Positions 9,452-17,951 of a stretch of 64,000 nucleotides of DNA are shown here, one piece after another; position 1 is the stretch's first letter; every line of letters begins with the position of its first letter. Under the pieces are notes generated by a model that had not been told where the DNA came from, ran no database searches, and saw only the letters and a program-made list of their open reading frames with translations. This DNA comes from Microbacterium sp. TPD7012. GTDB lineage: Bacteria > Actinomycetota > Actinomycetes > Actinomycetales > Microbacteriaceae. The DNA lies in the NCBI RefSeq assembly GCF_003075395.1, contig NZ_QDFV01000003.1:310685-374684 (forward strand), in the 5' to 3' direction. The position numbers were made by a program, and so were the translations under genes.

Positions 9452-10111
9452 TCAGAACAGCGTGGGGGCGTCTGTGATGGCCCAGGAGGCCCGGTGGAAC
9501 GGCGAGAGCCCGATCTCCCGGATCGCCTCCCGGTGCTCGAGGCTCGCGTAGCCCTTGTTGCGGTCCCACTGGTACGCGCTGTGGTTGCCGTGCAGCTCGG
9601 TCATCAGACCGTCGCGGGCCACCTTCGCGATGACGGATGCCGCCGACACCGAGGCGCAGTCGCGGTCGGCCTTGATGACGGGACGCACACGCAGCGGCAC
9701 CGGGTGCACCTTAGACACGTAGTCGTGGTTTCCGTCGAGCAGGACGAGGGCGTTCTCGAGAACAGCACCCTGGTCGACGACGGACTGCACGGCGCGGGAT
9801 GCCGCGAGCCCCAGGGCGCGCATGATCCCGACCTCATCGATCTCCGCCGCGCTCGCCCAGCCGACGGCGGAGGCCTGCACCCACGCTGCCGCGCGCGCCG
9901 CGACCTCGGGTCGGCGCTTCTCCGTGACGAGCTTCGAGTCGCGGAGCCCTTCGGGCACACGTCGGCGGGCGCCGGCGGCGTCCATGACCGCCGCGCCGAC
10001 GGCGACGGGGCCGGCCAGCGCACCCCGACCCACCTCGTCGAGCGAGATGATCAGCTCGCACTCGCCCAGGAGCCTGCGCTCCAGGGTCAGCCTCGGCGTG
10101 GCGACGGTCAT
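9452..10111 (-). CDS. rnhB: ribonuclease HII
   Basis: Cleaves RNA in RNA-DNA hybrids, including single ribonucleotides in DNA. The 219-residue protein has the catalytic acidic set D25 and E26 (SLDEVGRG), D126 (LLDGNHDY) and D149 (IKADRDCASVSAASV). The ATG at 10111 overlaps the lepB stop (ATGA), marking translational coupling. Residues encoded further upstream in the same frame are lepB shadow. Confidence 0.96.
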   Translation of the reverse strand: MTVATPRLTLERRLLGECELIISLDEVGRGALAGPVAVGAAVMDAAGARRRVPEGLRDSKLVTEKRRPEVAARAAAWVQASAVGWASAAEIDEVGIMRALGLAASRAVQSVVDQGAVLENALVLLDGNHDYVSKVHPVPLRVRPVIKADRDCASVSAASVIAKVARDGLMTELHGNHSAYQWDRNKGYASLEHREAIREIGLSPFHRASWAITDAPTLF

Positions 10112-10839
10112 TCCGGATCGGGGACGCCGTTGAAGATCTGGTGGTGACCGTCGATGGTCCCCAGCCGATCGAGGGGCCAGGTGGTGAGGAAGGCCTTGCC
10201 GACGACGTTCGCCAAGGGGACGAATCCGCCGCTGGGCAGTTCCTGGTGCGCTCGCGAGTCGCGCGAGCGATCGCGGTTGTCCCCCAGCAGCCACACGGAG
10301 TCCTCCGGGACGACGACGTCGAACGGCTCGTTGGAGGCCGCGGTGTCGCCCTCCGGCAGGTTCAGGTAGCTGAGCTCGTCGATCGGCGCCCCGTTGATCG
10401 TGATCTGGCCGAGCGCGTTGCAGCACACGACCCGGTCACCCGCGACGCCGATGACGCGCTTGACGAGATGGTCCTGCGAATCGGTCGCAGAGATGCCGAC
10501 GAAGTTCAGCACCCAGTCGACGGCCTCGACGAGCGGCGGCTGCGCCGGCGTCTGCGGCTGGCCGTCGAGCCAGCCGCCCGGATCCTTGAAGACCACGACA
10601 TCGCCGCGCTCGTACCCGGTCCAGCGCGGCGTGAGCTCGTCGACGAGGATCCGGTCGTTGATGAGCAGCGTGCGCTCCATGGACGCGGAGGGGATGTAGA
10701 ACGACCGCACGACGAAGGACTTGACCACGAACGAGACGAGTGCGGCGATCAGGATGATGACGAGCACGTCGCGGAGGAAGACGAGGAACCCCCGACGGCG
10801 TCTGGACGAGGACGCGGTCGCGGTCGGAGAGTCGGTCAT
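10108..10839 (-). CDS. lepB: signal peptidase I
   Basis: Removes signal peptides from Sec- and Tat-exported proteins. The 243-residue protein has an Arg-rich cytoplasmic start, one membrane anchor (about residues 18-45), catalytic Ser53 in IPSASMERTL and general base Lys85 in GDVVVFKDP. The later GDNRDRSRDSR box is also present. It lies between the rplS terminator and rnhB, with which it is coupled. Confidence 0.96.
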   Translation of the reverse strand: MTDSPTATASSSRRRRGFLVFLRDVLVIILIAALVSFVVKSFVVRSFYIPSASMERTLLINDRILVDELTPRWTGYERGDVVVFKDPGGWLDGQPQTPAQPPLVEAVDWVLNFVGISATDSQDHLVKRVIGVAGDRVVCCNALGQITINGAPIDELSYLNLPEGDTAASNEPFDVVVPEDSVWLLGDNRDRSRDSRAHQELPSGGFVPLANVVGKAFLTTWPLDRLGTIDGHHQIFNGVPDPE

Positions 10840-10909
10840 GAGGTTCCTTCGCAGTGTTCACCGCCGAGATCGCGGGCGTATCAAGGTTCGCACACCCGGG
10901 GCACAACAA

Positions 10910-10940
10910 AGCACCCCGGGACATCGTGTCCCGGGGTGCT
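10910..10940 (-). terminator. rplS intrinsic terminator
   Basis: A perfect 14-bp stem (AGCACCCCGGGACA / TGTCCCGGGGTGCT, 3-nt loop) lies 16 nt after the rplS stop. On the minus strand it is followed by TTTGTTGT, a good Rho-independent terminator. It separates rplS from lepB. Confidence 0.85.
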
Positions 10941-10956
10941 GTGGAGTTGCTGCGAC

Positions 10957-11304
10957 TCAGCGGTCGCGCTTCTCCTTGATCTTCGCCTTCTTGCCACGGA
11001 GCTGGCGGAGGTAGTAGAGCTTCGCGCGACGCACGTCACCGCGGGTGACGACCTCGATGTGGTCGATCACCGGGGAGTGCACCGGGAAGGTGCGCTCGAC
11101 GCCCACCTGGAAGCTGATCTTGCGGACCGTGAAGGTCTCGCGCACGCCGTCGCCCTGGCGGCCGATGACGACGCCCTGGAAGACCTGGATACGAGAACGG
11201 TTGCCCTCGGTGATGTTCACGTGGACCTTCACGTTGTCACCGGGGTGGAAGACGGGGATGTCGGAACGGAGTGAAGCCGCGTCGACGGCGTCGAGGATCT
11301 GCAT
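10957..11304 (-). CDS. rplS: 50S ribosomal protein L19
   Basis: Large-subunit protein at the subunit interface. The 115-residue product has the diagnostic [26 protein letters not shown] and [17 protein letters not shown] blocks. ATG 11304 is preferred over an ATG six codons upstream because a purine-rich GAGAGAGA sits just before it. It is monocistronic, with its own terminator. Confidence 0.97.
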   Translation of the reverse strand: MQILDAVDAASLRSDIPVFHPGDNVKVHVNITEGNRSRIQVFQGVVIGRQGDGVRETFTVRKISFQVGVERTFPVHSPVIDHIEVVTRGDVRRAKLYYLRQLRGKKAKIKEKRDR

Positions 11305-11472
11305 GATCGTCTCTCTCTGCACTCGCCACAGGTCGGATGCATGATTTCAGAAGGAACAAGAAAGGGATGTGCCGTACGGCGCTGACGCGTCCGCGGGCTC
11401 CCCTGAGGCAGAGCCGGACACGGCACAAAGAACCATTCTGCCACGGATGCAGTCCGCCGCCAAAACGCCGCG

Positions 11473-11961
11473 TCAGTCGCGGCTGTCGGTCTCCCTGACC
11501 ACGATGACCTCGTGCGCCCGCGTCGGCGGGGCCTGCTCGTCGGACGCGGGGATCGTCGACCAGGAGATCGTCTCGCGCAGCCGCGCACCGCTCCCCTTCG
11601 CCTCGTTCCACAGCTGCCACAGCTGCAGCCAGACGAGGCCGATCCCGACGACGATCGCGGCGGCCAGCAGCCATCCGAACGCGCCGTCGATGAAGAATCC
11701 CACGGCGATCGTCAGCCCGTGCCAGAGCGCGAATCCGGCGACGTCCCACCAGGAGACGGCGCGCTCGATCCGCACCGAGGGCCGGGAGCGCGTGAGCAGC
11801 GTGAGCACGAGCTGACCCACGAACACCGACGGCATCGCGATCAGCAGCACCCAGAGGATGGACCAGCCGCCCTGGAAGACGCCCCATCCGATCAGCAGCC
11901 ACAGGGGCAGCAGGAACGCGGCCGGCACGAGCCAGCGGAAGAACGCCTGACGCAACCACAT
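11473..11961 (-). CDS. membrane protein of unknown function
   Basis: A 162-residue protein with three or four predicted membrane segments (about residues 10-30, 33-55, 75-95 and 98-115) and a charged cytoplasmic tail. I do not recognise a family. It contains several Trp-rich helices (WLLIGWGVFQGGWSILW). The ATG at 11961 sits exactly 6 nt after TACGAT, which fixes the start as a probable leaderless one. It diverges from map and lies upstream of rplS on the same strand, separated by 168 nt. Confidence 0.8.
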   Translation of the reverse strand: MWLRQAFFRWLVPAAFLLPLWLLIGWGVFQGGWSILWVLLIAMPSVFVGQLVLTLLTRSRPSVRIERAVSWWDVAGFALWHGLTIAVGFFIDGAFGWLLAAAIVVGIGLVWLQLWQLWNEAKGSGARLRETISWSTIPASDEQAPPTRAHEVIVVRETDSRD

Positions 11962-11967
11962 GCTCAG

Positions 11968-11973
11968 ATCGTA
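11968..11973 (-). promoter_or_regulatory. -10 box TACGAT, leaderless start of membrane protein gene
   Basis: TACGAT ends 6 nt before the ATG at 11961, which fits a transcript beginning at the start codon. Confidence 0.5.
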
Positions 11974-12070
11974 CGACGCCGATCAGACGCCCGCCCCGGT
12001 GTTCGCTGTGAGCGCGCGAGGACCCGGGGCCGTCGCATCAGGGAGAATGGGAGGGACGAGAGGACACCCG

Positions 12071-12853
12071 ATGATCGAACTGCGCACCCCCGCCGAGATC
12101 GACGAGATGCGCGCGGCCGGACGCTTCGTGGCCGAGACCCTGGCGACGCTGCGCGACGAGACGAAGGTGGGCACGAACCTGCTCTCCATCGACCGTCGGG
12201 CCCACGAGATGATCCGCAAGGCCGGTGCGGAGTCCTGCTACATCGACTACCACCCCTCCTTCGGCGCGAGCCCCTTCGGCAAGGTCATCTGCACCTCGGT
12301 GAACGACGCGGTCCTGCACGGGCTCCCCCACGACTACACGCTGCGCGACGGCGATCTCGTGACCCTCGACTTCGCCGTGTCCGTCGACGGCTGGGTCGCG
12401 GACTCGGCGGTCTCGTTCATCGTCGGCACACCTCGCGAAGAGGACCTGCGGCTCATCGACACGACAGAGCGCGCACTCGATGCCGCGATCGCGACGTCCG
12501 TCGTGGGCAACCGCATCGGCGACATCTCGGCCGCGGTCGCCGAGGTCGCGCATGGCGATGGCTACTCGATCAACACCGACTTCGGCGGCCACGGGGTCGG
12601 CCGCACCATGCACGGCGACCCGCACGTCCCGAACGACGGCCGCGCGGGCCGTGGCTTCCCGCTCCGCTCCGGCCTCGTCCTGGCCCTCGAGCCCTGGTTC
12701 CTCGCGACGACCGATGAGCTGGTGACGGATCCCGACGGCTGGACGCTGCGGAGCGTCGACGGCTCGCGGGGCGCGCACTCCGAGCACACCATCGCGATCA
12801 CCGAGAGCGGTCCGATCATCCTCACCGACCGCTCGTTCCTCGGCGTCGACTGA
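12071..12853 (+). CDS. map: type I methionine aminopeptidase
   Basis: Removes the initiator methionine from new proteins. The 260-residue pita-bread enzyme has all the metal and catalytic residues: H83 (LHGLP), D100 (TLDFAV), D111 (WVADSAV), H174 (GGHGVGR), E207 (ALEPW) and E238 (HSEHT). The ATG at 12071 follows a purine-rich GAGAGGA ribosome-binding region. It lacks the SH3-type N-terminal extension of some actinobacterial paralogues. Confidence 0.96.
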   Translation: MIELRTPAEIDEMRAAGRFVAETLATLRDETKVGTNLLSIDRRAHEMIRKAGAESCYIDYHPSFGASPFGKVICTSVNDAVLHGLPHDYTLRDGDLVTLDFAVSVDGWVADSAVSFIVGTPREEDLRLIDTTERALDAAIATSVVGNRIGDISAAVAEVAHGDGYSINTDFGGHGVGRTMHGDPHVPNDGRAGRGFPLRSGLVLALEPWFLATTDELVTDPDGWTLRSVDGSRGAHSEHTIAITESGPIILTDRSFLGVD

Positions 12854-12883
12854 CGGAGCGGGACGCCGGCGCGGAGCGTGTGC

Positions 12884-12889
12884 CATCCT
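12884..12889 (+). promoter_or_regulatory. -10 box CATCCT, probable leaderless start
   Basis: CATCCT is followed by exactly 6 nt and the ATG at 12896. The first position deviates from TAnnnT, so support is moderate. Confidence 0.35.
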
Positions 12890-12895
12890 GAGTCC

Positions 12896-13489
12896 ATGAT
12901 CCCGCAGGACCGTCACGTGCCGGAGCGCCTGTTCCTCGCCCGGCACGGCCAGACGACCTGGAATCTCGAGCACCGGCTGCAGGGGCAGCTCGACTCCCCG
13001 CTCACGGCCGACGGCATCGCCCAGGCGACGGCGATGGCCGAGCACCTCGTCGGCTCGGGAGTGGTGACGGTGTGCAGCAGCCCTCTCGGTCGAGCGCTGC
13101 GGACAGCCGTGATCATCGCCGAGCGCATCGGCGCCGATCTCATCGAGGTCCCTGAGCTGGCGGAGCTACATCACGGCGAGTTGGCGGGGATGACGTGGGA
13201 GGAGATCGACCAGGAGTTCCCCGGAGCGCGAGAGGAGCGCGCCGACAATCGCTGGGGCTGGGCCTTCCCCGGTGGCGAGAGTTATGCCCAGGCGCGCGCC
13301 AGGGCGAGGAAGGCGCTGAGCAGCTGCGGGTGGGCCTCGAACGGCGTCCCGCTGCTGGTGAGCCACGAGATGATCGGGCGGATGCTGCGCGCCGAACTCC
13401 GCGGTCTCGACGCCACAGCCGCCCTGGGGCTGCGACATCCGCAAGGCGTCATCTTCGAGATCGAGCGCGGTTCCGAGCGGATGCTCTGA
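12896..13489 (+). CDS. histidine phosphatase superfamily protein
   Basis: A 197-residue phosphoglycerate-mutase-like protein. The phosphohistidine motif is LFLARHGQTTWN (His17). A general-acid Glu follows in LHHGELAGMTWEEI, and the second catalytic His is in LLVSHEMIGR. The substrate cannot be told from sequence; small-molecule or sugar phosphates are typical for this family. ATG 12896 was chosen over a GTG six codons earlier because of its leaderless promoter spacing. It follows map by 42 nt and its end faces trmD. Confidence 0.85.
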   Translation: MIPQDRHVPERLFLARHGQTTWNLEHRLQGQLDSPLTADGIAQATAMAEHLVGSGVVTVCSSPLGRALRTAVIIAERIGADLIEVPELAELHHGELAGMTWEEIDQEFPGAREERADNRWGWAFPGGESYAQARARARKALSSCGWASNGVPLLVSHEMIGRMLRAELRGLDATAALGLRHPQGVIFEIERGSERML

Positions 13490-13497
13490 CCGACGCG

Positions 13498-13535
13498 GCC
13501 CGACGGCTCAGGACTCGGAGCCGTCCTCGTCGGGC
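13498..13535. terminator. possible bidirectional terminator between histidine phosphatase gene and trmD
   Basis: An interrupted inverted repeat pairs GCCCGAC with GTCGGGC, with an inner GGCTC/GAGCC stem. It overlaps the last codons of trmD. No clear U run is seen, so this is tentative. Confidence 0.4.
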
Positions 13536-14227
13536 AGCAGATCCGGACGGCGGCGGCGCGTGCGCTCGATCTGCTGGTCGCGGCGCCAGGAGGCGATGAC
13601 GGCGTGGTTGCCGCTGAGGAGCACATCCGGCACCGCCCGGTCGCGCCAGCTCGAGGGCTTCGTGTACGACGGGTACTCGAGGAGACCGTCCTCGTGACTC
13701 TCTTCGACGAGACTCTCCGGGTTGCCGACGACCCCGGGGATCAGGCGTCCGATGGCCTCGATCATCGCCATCGTGGCGACCTCTCCCCCGTTGAGCACGT
13801 AGTCGCCGAGACTGATCAGCCGCACCTCGCCGAGGTCGGCCGCGTACTCGAAGACGCGCTCGTCGATGCCCTCGTACCGGCCGCATCCGAAGATCAGGTG
13901 CTGCCGCGAGGACAGCTCACGGGCGGTCGACTGGGTGAAGACCTCGCCCGCAGGAGAGGGGAAGATGATCGTCGGGCGCTCTGCATAGGCCGAGGCGGAC
14001 GGTGCCGCCAGTTCGTCGAGCGCGAGACCCCAGGGCTCCGGCTTCATCACCATGCCGGCACCACCGCCGTAGGGCGTGTCGTCGACCGTGCGATGGCGGT
14101 CGGAGGTCCAGTCGCGCAGGTCCCGGACGTGGAGGTCGAGGATGCCGGCGTCCCTGGCCTTGCCGAGAAGCGAGAGCGTCAGCCCGTCGAAGTACGACGG
14201 GAAGATCGAGAGGACGTCGATGCGCAC
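13508..14227 (-). CDS. trmD: tRNA (guanine-N1-)-methyltransferase
   Basis: Makes m1G37 in tRNAs using S-adenosylmethionine in a trefoil-knot fold. The 239-residue protein shows [15 protein letters not shown] at the start, then [29 protein letters not shown] and [11 protein letters not shown], all family signatures. The start is GTG 14227, placed exactly 6 nt after TACGGT, suggesting its own leaderless promoter although it lies downstream of rimM. Confidence 0.97.
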   Translation of the reverse strand: MRIDVLSIFPSYFDGLTLSLLGKARDAGILDLHVRDLRDWTSDRHRTVDDTPYGGGAGMVMKPEPWGLALDELAAPSASAYAERPTIIFPSPAGEVFTQSTARELSSRQHLIFGCGRYEGIDERVFEYAADLGEVRLISLGDYVLNGGEVATMAMIEAIGRLIPGVVGNPESLVEESHEDGLLEYPSYTKPSSWRDRAVPDVLLSGNHAVIASWRRDQQIERTRRRRPDLLPDEDGSES

Positions 14228-14233
14228 GGGGGA

Positions 14234-14239
14234 ACCGTA
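14234..14239 (-). promoter_or_regulatory. -10 box TACGGT upstream of trmD
   Basis: TACGGT ends 6 nt before the trmD GTG start. It may give a secondary leaderless transcript inside the rpsP operon. Confidence 0.4.
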
Positions 14240-14246
14240 TCAGCGC

Positions 14247-14837
14247 TCACTCGGACGCGTCGGCGTCCGCGGCGTCTTCCGACTCGGCATCCGGCAGTTC
14301 CTCGAAGAGCCCGGGAGGCGGCGTGACGATGACGCGGCCGCCCGCGACGTCGACGGTCGGCACGAGCGCCGCGACGAACGGGACCATGACCTCCCTCTCA
14401 CCGGACTTGACGATGAGGAGATCCTGAGCCGGGAAGTGCTCGACGCGCGAGACACGCCCGACCACGACGTCGTCGCGGACGACGTCGAGACCGACGAGCT
14501 GGTGATCGAACCAGGCGTCGTCCTCGACCTCGTCGTCGTCCTGATCGATCCAGAGGATCGCCTTGACCAGGCTCTCGGCACCGTCACGGTCGTCGACGTC
14601 CTCGAAGAAAACGACGGGATTGCCGTTCATCACGCGGTACTCGCGGACGGTGATGTCCTTGCCATGCCACGGAGATGCCTCAGGCACCTGCAACGTGAAC
14701 GCGGCTCCCGGAACGAAGCGTCGCTCCGGATTGTCTGTGTACAGCTCGAGCTTGAGGGCGCCCTTGAGGCCGTGGGCCTTGACGAGACGCCCGACCCGCA
14801 GCTGGTTCTTGCCCTGGTTCCGGTCCTTCGGCACCAC
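14247..14837 (-). CDS. rimM: 16S rRNA processing protein RimM
   Basis: Binds S19 and assists maturation of the 30S head. The 196-residue protein has the N-terminal beta-barrel (LRVGRLVKAHGLKGALKLEL) and a C-terminal PRC-barrel (WFDHQLVGLDVV, IVKSGEREVMVPFV). The start is GTG 14837, one base after the KH-protein stop, with a second GTG directly following. It is part of rpsP-KH-rimM-trmD. Confidence 0.95.
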   Translation of the reverse strand: MVPKDRNQGKNQLRVGRLVKAHGLKGALKLELYTDNPERRFVPGAAFTLQVPEASPWHGKDITVREYRVMNGNPVVFFEDVDDRDGAESLVKAILWIDQDDDEVEDDAWFDHQLVGLDVVRDDVVVGRVSRVEHFPAQDLLIVKSGEREVMVPFVAALVPTVDVAGGRVIVTPPPGLFEELPDAESEDAADADASE

Positions 14838-14838
14838 G

Positions 14839-15069
14839 TCAGTCGTCCGCGACGTCGACGCGGACGCGACGCCCGTCGGCCAGAGCGCTGACGAGGGTGC
14901 GAAGGGCCTTGGCCGTGCGGCCGCCGCGCCCGATCACGCGTCCACGGTCATCGGGGTGCACGCGCACCTCGAGGAGGTCGCCTCGCGGCGATGTGGATTC
15001 GTTGATGCGGACATCCTCCGGGTGATCGACGATCCCCTTGACGATGTGTTCGAGCGCGGCGGCGAGCAC
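14839..15069 (-). CDS. KH-domain RNA-binding protein (KhpA-like)
   Basis: A 76-residue single KH domain with the RNA-binding GxxG loop in RVIGRGGRTAKALR (about residues 43-56). This small protein is conserved between rpsP and rimM in Gram-positive bacteria. In Firmicutes it pairs with KhpB and influences cell division and RNA metabolism; here the role is inferred. Confidence 0.93.
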   Translation of the reverse strand: MLAAALEHIVKGIVDHPEDVRINESTSPRGDLLEVRVHPDDRGRVIGRGGRTAKALRTLVSALADGRRVRVDVADD

Positions 15070-15075
15070 GACGGC

Positions 15076-15516
15076 TTACTCTGCGTCGGCGGCGGGAGCC
15101 TCGGCGGCCTCCGCGTCGGCGGCGGGAGCGGCGGGAGCCTCCTCAGCGGGAGCCTCTGCCTTCTTCTCGACCTTGGGCTTCACGACCGACTTCTTGGAGC
15201 CGTCGATCTCGAAGGCAGCCTTGGGCTCCTTGACCTTGACGGTCGACTTCGCGTCCTTGTCGCCCTTGAACTTGCCCCAGTCGCCCGTGAGCTTGAGGAT
15301 GGCGGCGACCTGCTCGGTCGGCTGCGCGCCGACGGAGAGCCAGTACTGCGCCCGGTCGGAGTCGACCTCGATGAAGGAGGGCTCCTCGGTCGGGTGGTAC
15401 TTGCCGATCTCCTCGATCACGCGACCATCGCGCTTGGTCTTCGAGTCGGCGACGACGATGCGGTAGTACGGCGCGCGGATCTTGCCCAGGCGCTTGAGAC
15501 GAATCTTTACAGCCAC
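15076..15516 (-). CDS. rpsP: 30S ribosomal protein S16 with Ala/Glu-rich tail
   Basis: Small-subunit ribosomal protein heading the operon. The core is the first 85 or so residues ([44 protein letters not shown]). The protein is 146 residues, longer than the usual 80-90. The extra C-terminal part is a Lys-rich linker and then a low-complexity Ala/Glu/Pro segment, as often seen in actinobacterial S16. Confidence 0.97.
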   Translation of the reverse strand: MAVKIRLKRLGKIRAPYYRIVVADSKTKRDGRVIEEIGKYHPTEEPSFIEVDSDRAQYWLSVGAQPTEQVAAILKLTGDWGKFKGDKDAKSTVKVKEPKAAFEIDGSKKSVVKPKVEKKAEAPAEEAPAAPAADAEAAEAPAADAE

Positions 15517-15722
15517 GATTCTCCTGAATTGTGTGGAAGGAAGGAACTGATCGCCTGGAGAGTGGGGTGCACACCCGGCGGAAGCTCAGGGGGTGGACGT
15601 CTGCTGGATAGAGGGTCGAGCAGGTCGTCCGACCTTCTATTCTGCCAGATGCCCGTCCCCGGCGCGAAACGCGGGGAAACGGCGCTGATCGTGTCGCGGT
15701 GGCTGCGTGTCAGACTGTGCTC

Positions 15723-16874
15723 GTGAAGCTCGAATTCGCCTCTTCTGCCCGATCCACCGTCGGCATCGAATGGGAGATCATGCTCGCGGACCCCGTGAGC
15801 GGTGACCTGGTCGGGCGCGCTCCCGAACTGCTCGCCGCACTGGAGGAGGAGAGCGCCGACGAGCGGCACACCGTGACCGGCGAACTCCTCACGAACACGA
15901 TCGAGGTCACCAGCGGAATCGGCGACTCGGTCGCGCACGCGGTGGACGACATCGCCAACGCGATCGCCGCGGTCCGCTCGGCGACCGACCCCGCGGGCAT
16001 CGAGCTCCTGTCGGCCGGGAGCCACCCGTTCGCACAGTGGTTCGACCAGGAGGTGACGGACAAGACGCGGTACCACACCCTCATCGAGCGCACCCAGTGG
16101 TGGGGGCGCAACATGATGATCTGGGGCATCCACGTGCACATCGGCGTCGAGGACCAGCGCAAGGTGTTCCCGATCATCAACGCGCTGGCCGGTTACCTCC
16201 CGCACCTGCAGGCCCTGGCCGCTTCGAGTCCGTTCTGGGCGGGCGAGCGCACCGGCTACGCATCGAACCGCGCCCTCGTGTTCCAGCAGCTGCCGACAGC
16301 GGGCCTCCCCTGGCCTCTGCAGGACTGGTCGCAGTACGAGTCGTACCTCGACGACATGGTGCGCACCGGTGTCATGGCCGATGCCACCGAGGTGCGCTGG
16401 GACATCCGCCCTGCACCGCGCTGGGGAACCATCGAGGTGCGCGCCTGCGACGGCATGTCGACCCTGCCCGAGCTGGCCTCTGTCGCCGCTCTCGTGCAGG
16501 TGCTGGTGGAGGACTTCTCCCGGCAGCTCGACGAGGGGCGCACGCTCCCCGAGATGCCGGCCTGGTTCCATCGCGAGAACAAGTGGCGCGCCGCCCGGTA
16601 CGGCATGGACGCGCGCGTGATCGTCGACGCGGCGGGGACCCAGCGCCCGGTGCGCGAGCACCTCGCCGAGACGCTGGAGGAACTGGCTCCGGTCGCGGTG
16701 GAGCTCGGGTGCGTCCGCGAGTTCGGCAGCATCGCGACCACCCTGGAAGACGGTGCGAGCTACGAGCGCCAGCTCACGATCGCCAACGCGACGGGCGGCG
16801 ACCTCGGCGCCGTGGTGCAGCATCTGATCCGCGAGTTCCGGTCCGGCCCCGAGTCGTCGATCGAGGAACCGTAG
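15723..16874 (+). CDS. GCS2-family glutamate-cysteine ligase-like enzyme (YbdK type)
   Basis: A carboxylate-amine ligase related to gamma-glutamylcysteine synthetase. The 383-residue protein starts with RSTVGIEWEIMLADPVSGDL, the nucleotide/Glu-binding block of GCS2 proteins, followed by WWGRNMMIWGIHVHIGV and WDIRPAPRWGTIEVRACD. Actinobacteria use mycothiol rather than glutathione, so the physiological product is uncertain. GTG 15723 is preferred because CAGACT lies 6 nt upstream; GTG 15699 is an alternative. It diverges from rpsP. Confidence 0.85.
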   Translation: MKLEFASSARSTVGIEWEIMLADPVSGDLVGRAPELLAALEEESADERHTVTGELLTNTIEVTSGIGDSVAHAVDDIANAIAAVRSATDPAGIELLSAGSHPFAQWFDQEVTDKTRYHTLIERTQWWGRNMMIWGIHVHIGVEDQRKVFPIINALAGYLPHLQALAASSPFWAGERTGYASNRALVFQQLPTAGLPWPLQDWSQYESYLDDMVRTGVMADATEVRWDIRPAPRWGTIEVRACDGMSTLPELASVAALVQVLVEDFSRQLDEGRTLPEMPAWFHRENKWRAARYGMDARVIVDAAGTQRPVREHLAETLEELAPVAVELGCVREFGSIATTLEDGASYERQLTIANATGGDLGAVVQHLIREFRSGPESSIEEP

Positions 16875-16877
16875 GGC

Positions 16878-17849
16878 TCAGTCCTCCACGAGCCGGCGCG
16901 CGAGCCCCTCGTCCAGGACGACATCGGTGATGAGCTCGGCCGCGATCGCGGCGTGCAGACTGACGAGCTTCGGGATGCCGGAGACCACGCAGACCCGCCG
17001 CGGCACACGACGGAGACGGTCCAGGCCCGGCCCGGTCGCCCGCGCGTTGACGCGGATGTCCCGCCACGTGCCGTCGGCCCGGAAGAACACCGTGGCCACG
17101 TCGCCGATCGCGTGGTCCTCACGGAGGCTCCGGTAGTCCTCGCGTCCGAGGTAGCCGCCGACGTACACGCGGCTGGGCACCTCGGCAGCGGGTGAGCCGA
17201 GGCTGAACACCGCGATGTCCATCTTCGCCTGGAGATCGAGGACGCGGCGCGTGCTCCGCTCCCTCCACATCGCCTCGCGGGTCGCCGGATCGTCGAAGAA
17301 CGCCGGCACGGGGAACTGCTGCACCTGTGCGCCGAAAGCGCTGCCGAACCGCTGCAGGATGTCGCTGGAGTACTCGACGCCGCTGGTCTGCGTGTTACCC
17401 GCCCCGTTGAGCTGCACGAACGTCGTATTGTGCGTCTCCTTCTGGGTGAGCCCTCGACTGACCGCACTGATCGTCGATCCCCAGGCGACGCCGATGATCA
17501 TGTTGGAGTCGACGAACTGGGACAGCAGGCGGCCGGCGGTCAGCGCGACCCGCTCCAGACGCTCGACCTCGCTGACGATCTCCGGCATCGGGACGACGTG
17601 CGCGGCGACGCGATACCGGTCGCGGATGCGCTGCTCCAGCATGCCGAGGCGCTCCAGCGGGGAGTTGATGCGGATGTCGACCAGTCCGCTCTCCCTGGCG
17701 AAGCTCAGCAGGCGCGAGACCGAGGATCGCGACGTGTGCAGCTCCTGCGCGATGACCTCCATGGTCTTGTCCTGCATGTAGTAGAGCTGTGCGGCGGTGA
17801 GCGCCGCGATCAGCTTCGCGTCGCGTGATTGCGCTCCGGGACCGGTCAT
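16878..17849 (-). CDS. SorC/DeoR-like sugar-binding transcriptional regulator
   Basis: A 323-residue regulator with an N-terminal helix-turn-helix (about residues 10-55; MEVIAQELHTSRSSVSRLLS) and a C-terminal sugar-phosphate-binding domain of the SorC type (VGVAWGSTIS-like phosphate loop, here IIGVAWGSTISAVSRGL). The ATG at 17849 follows a GAGGAGG ribosome-binding site. It is transcribed divergently from glpD, with a perfect palindrome between them. It is therefore probably the local regulator of the glycerol genes, sensing a glycerol-derived phosphate (inference). Confidence 0.88.
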   Translation of the reverse strand: MTGPGAQSRDAKLIAALTAAQLYYMQDKTMEVIAQELHTSRSSVSRLLSFARESGLVDIRINSPLERLGMLEQRIRDRYRVAAHVVPMPEIVSEVERLERVALTAGRLLSQFVDSNMIIGVAWGSTISAVSRGLTQKETHNTTFVQLNGAGNTQTSGVEYSSDILQRFGSAFGAQVQQFPVPAFFDDPATREAMWRERSTRRVLDLQAKMDIAVFSLGSPAAEVPSRVYVGGYLGREDYRSLREDHAIGDVATVFFRADGTWRDIRVNARATGPGLDRLRRVPRRVCVVSGIPKLVSLHAAIAAELITDVVLDEGLARRLVED

Positions 17850-17873
17850 GACATCCTCCTCGACCTCGATCCT

Positions 17874-17887
17874 TGCACATATGTGCA
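17874..17887. promoter_or_regulatory. 14-bp palindrome, probable operator of the SorC-type regulator
   Basis: TGCACATATGTGCA is a perfect palindrome in the 102-bp gap between the regulator gene and glpD. A weaker related repeat (TGCGC-N7-GCGCA) follows at about 17895-17911. The position suits repression or activation of both divergent promoters. Confidence 0.65.
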
Positions 17888-17951
17888 GTGGGGTTGCGCA
17901 CGGCGGGCGCACAGGTCGATGCTGGGGGCAAGCAAGGAAGAGAGTTCGAGA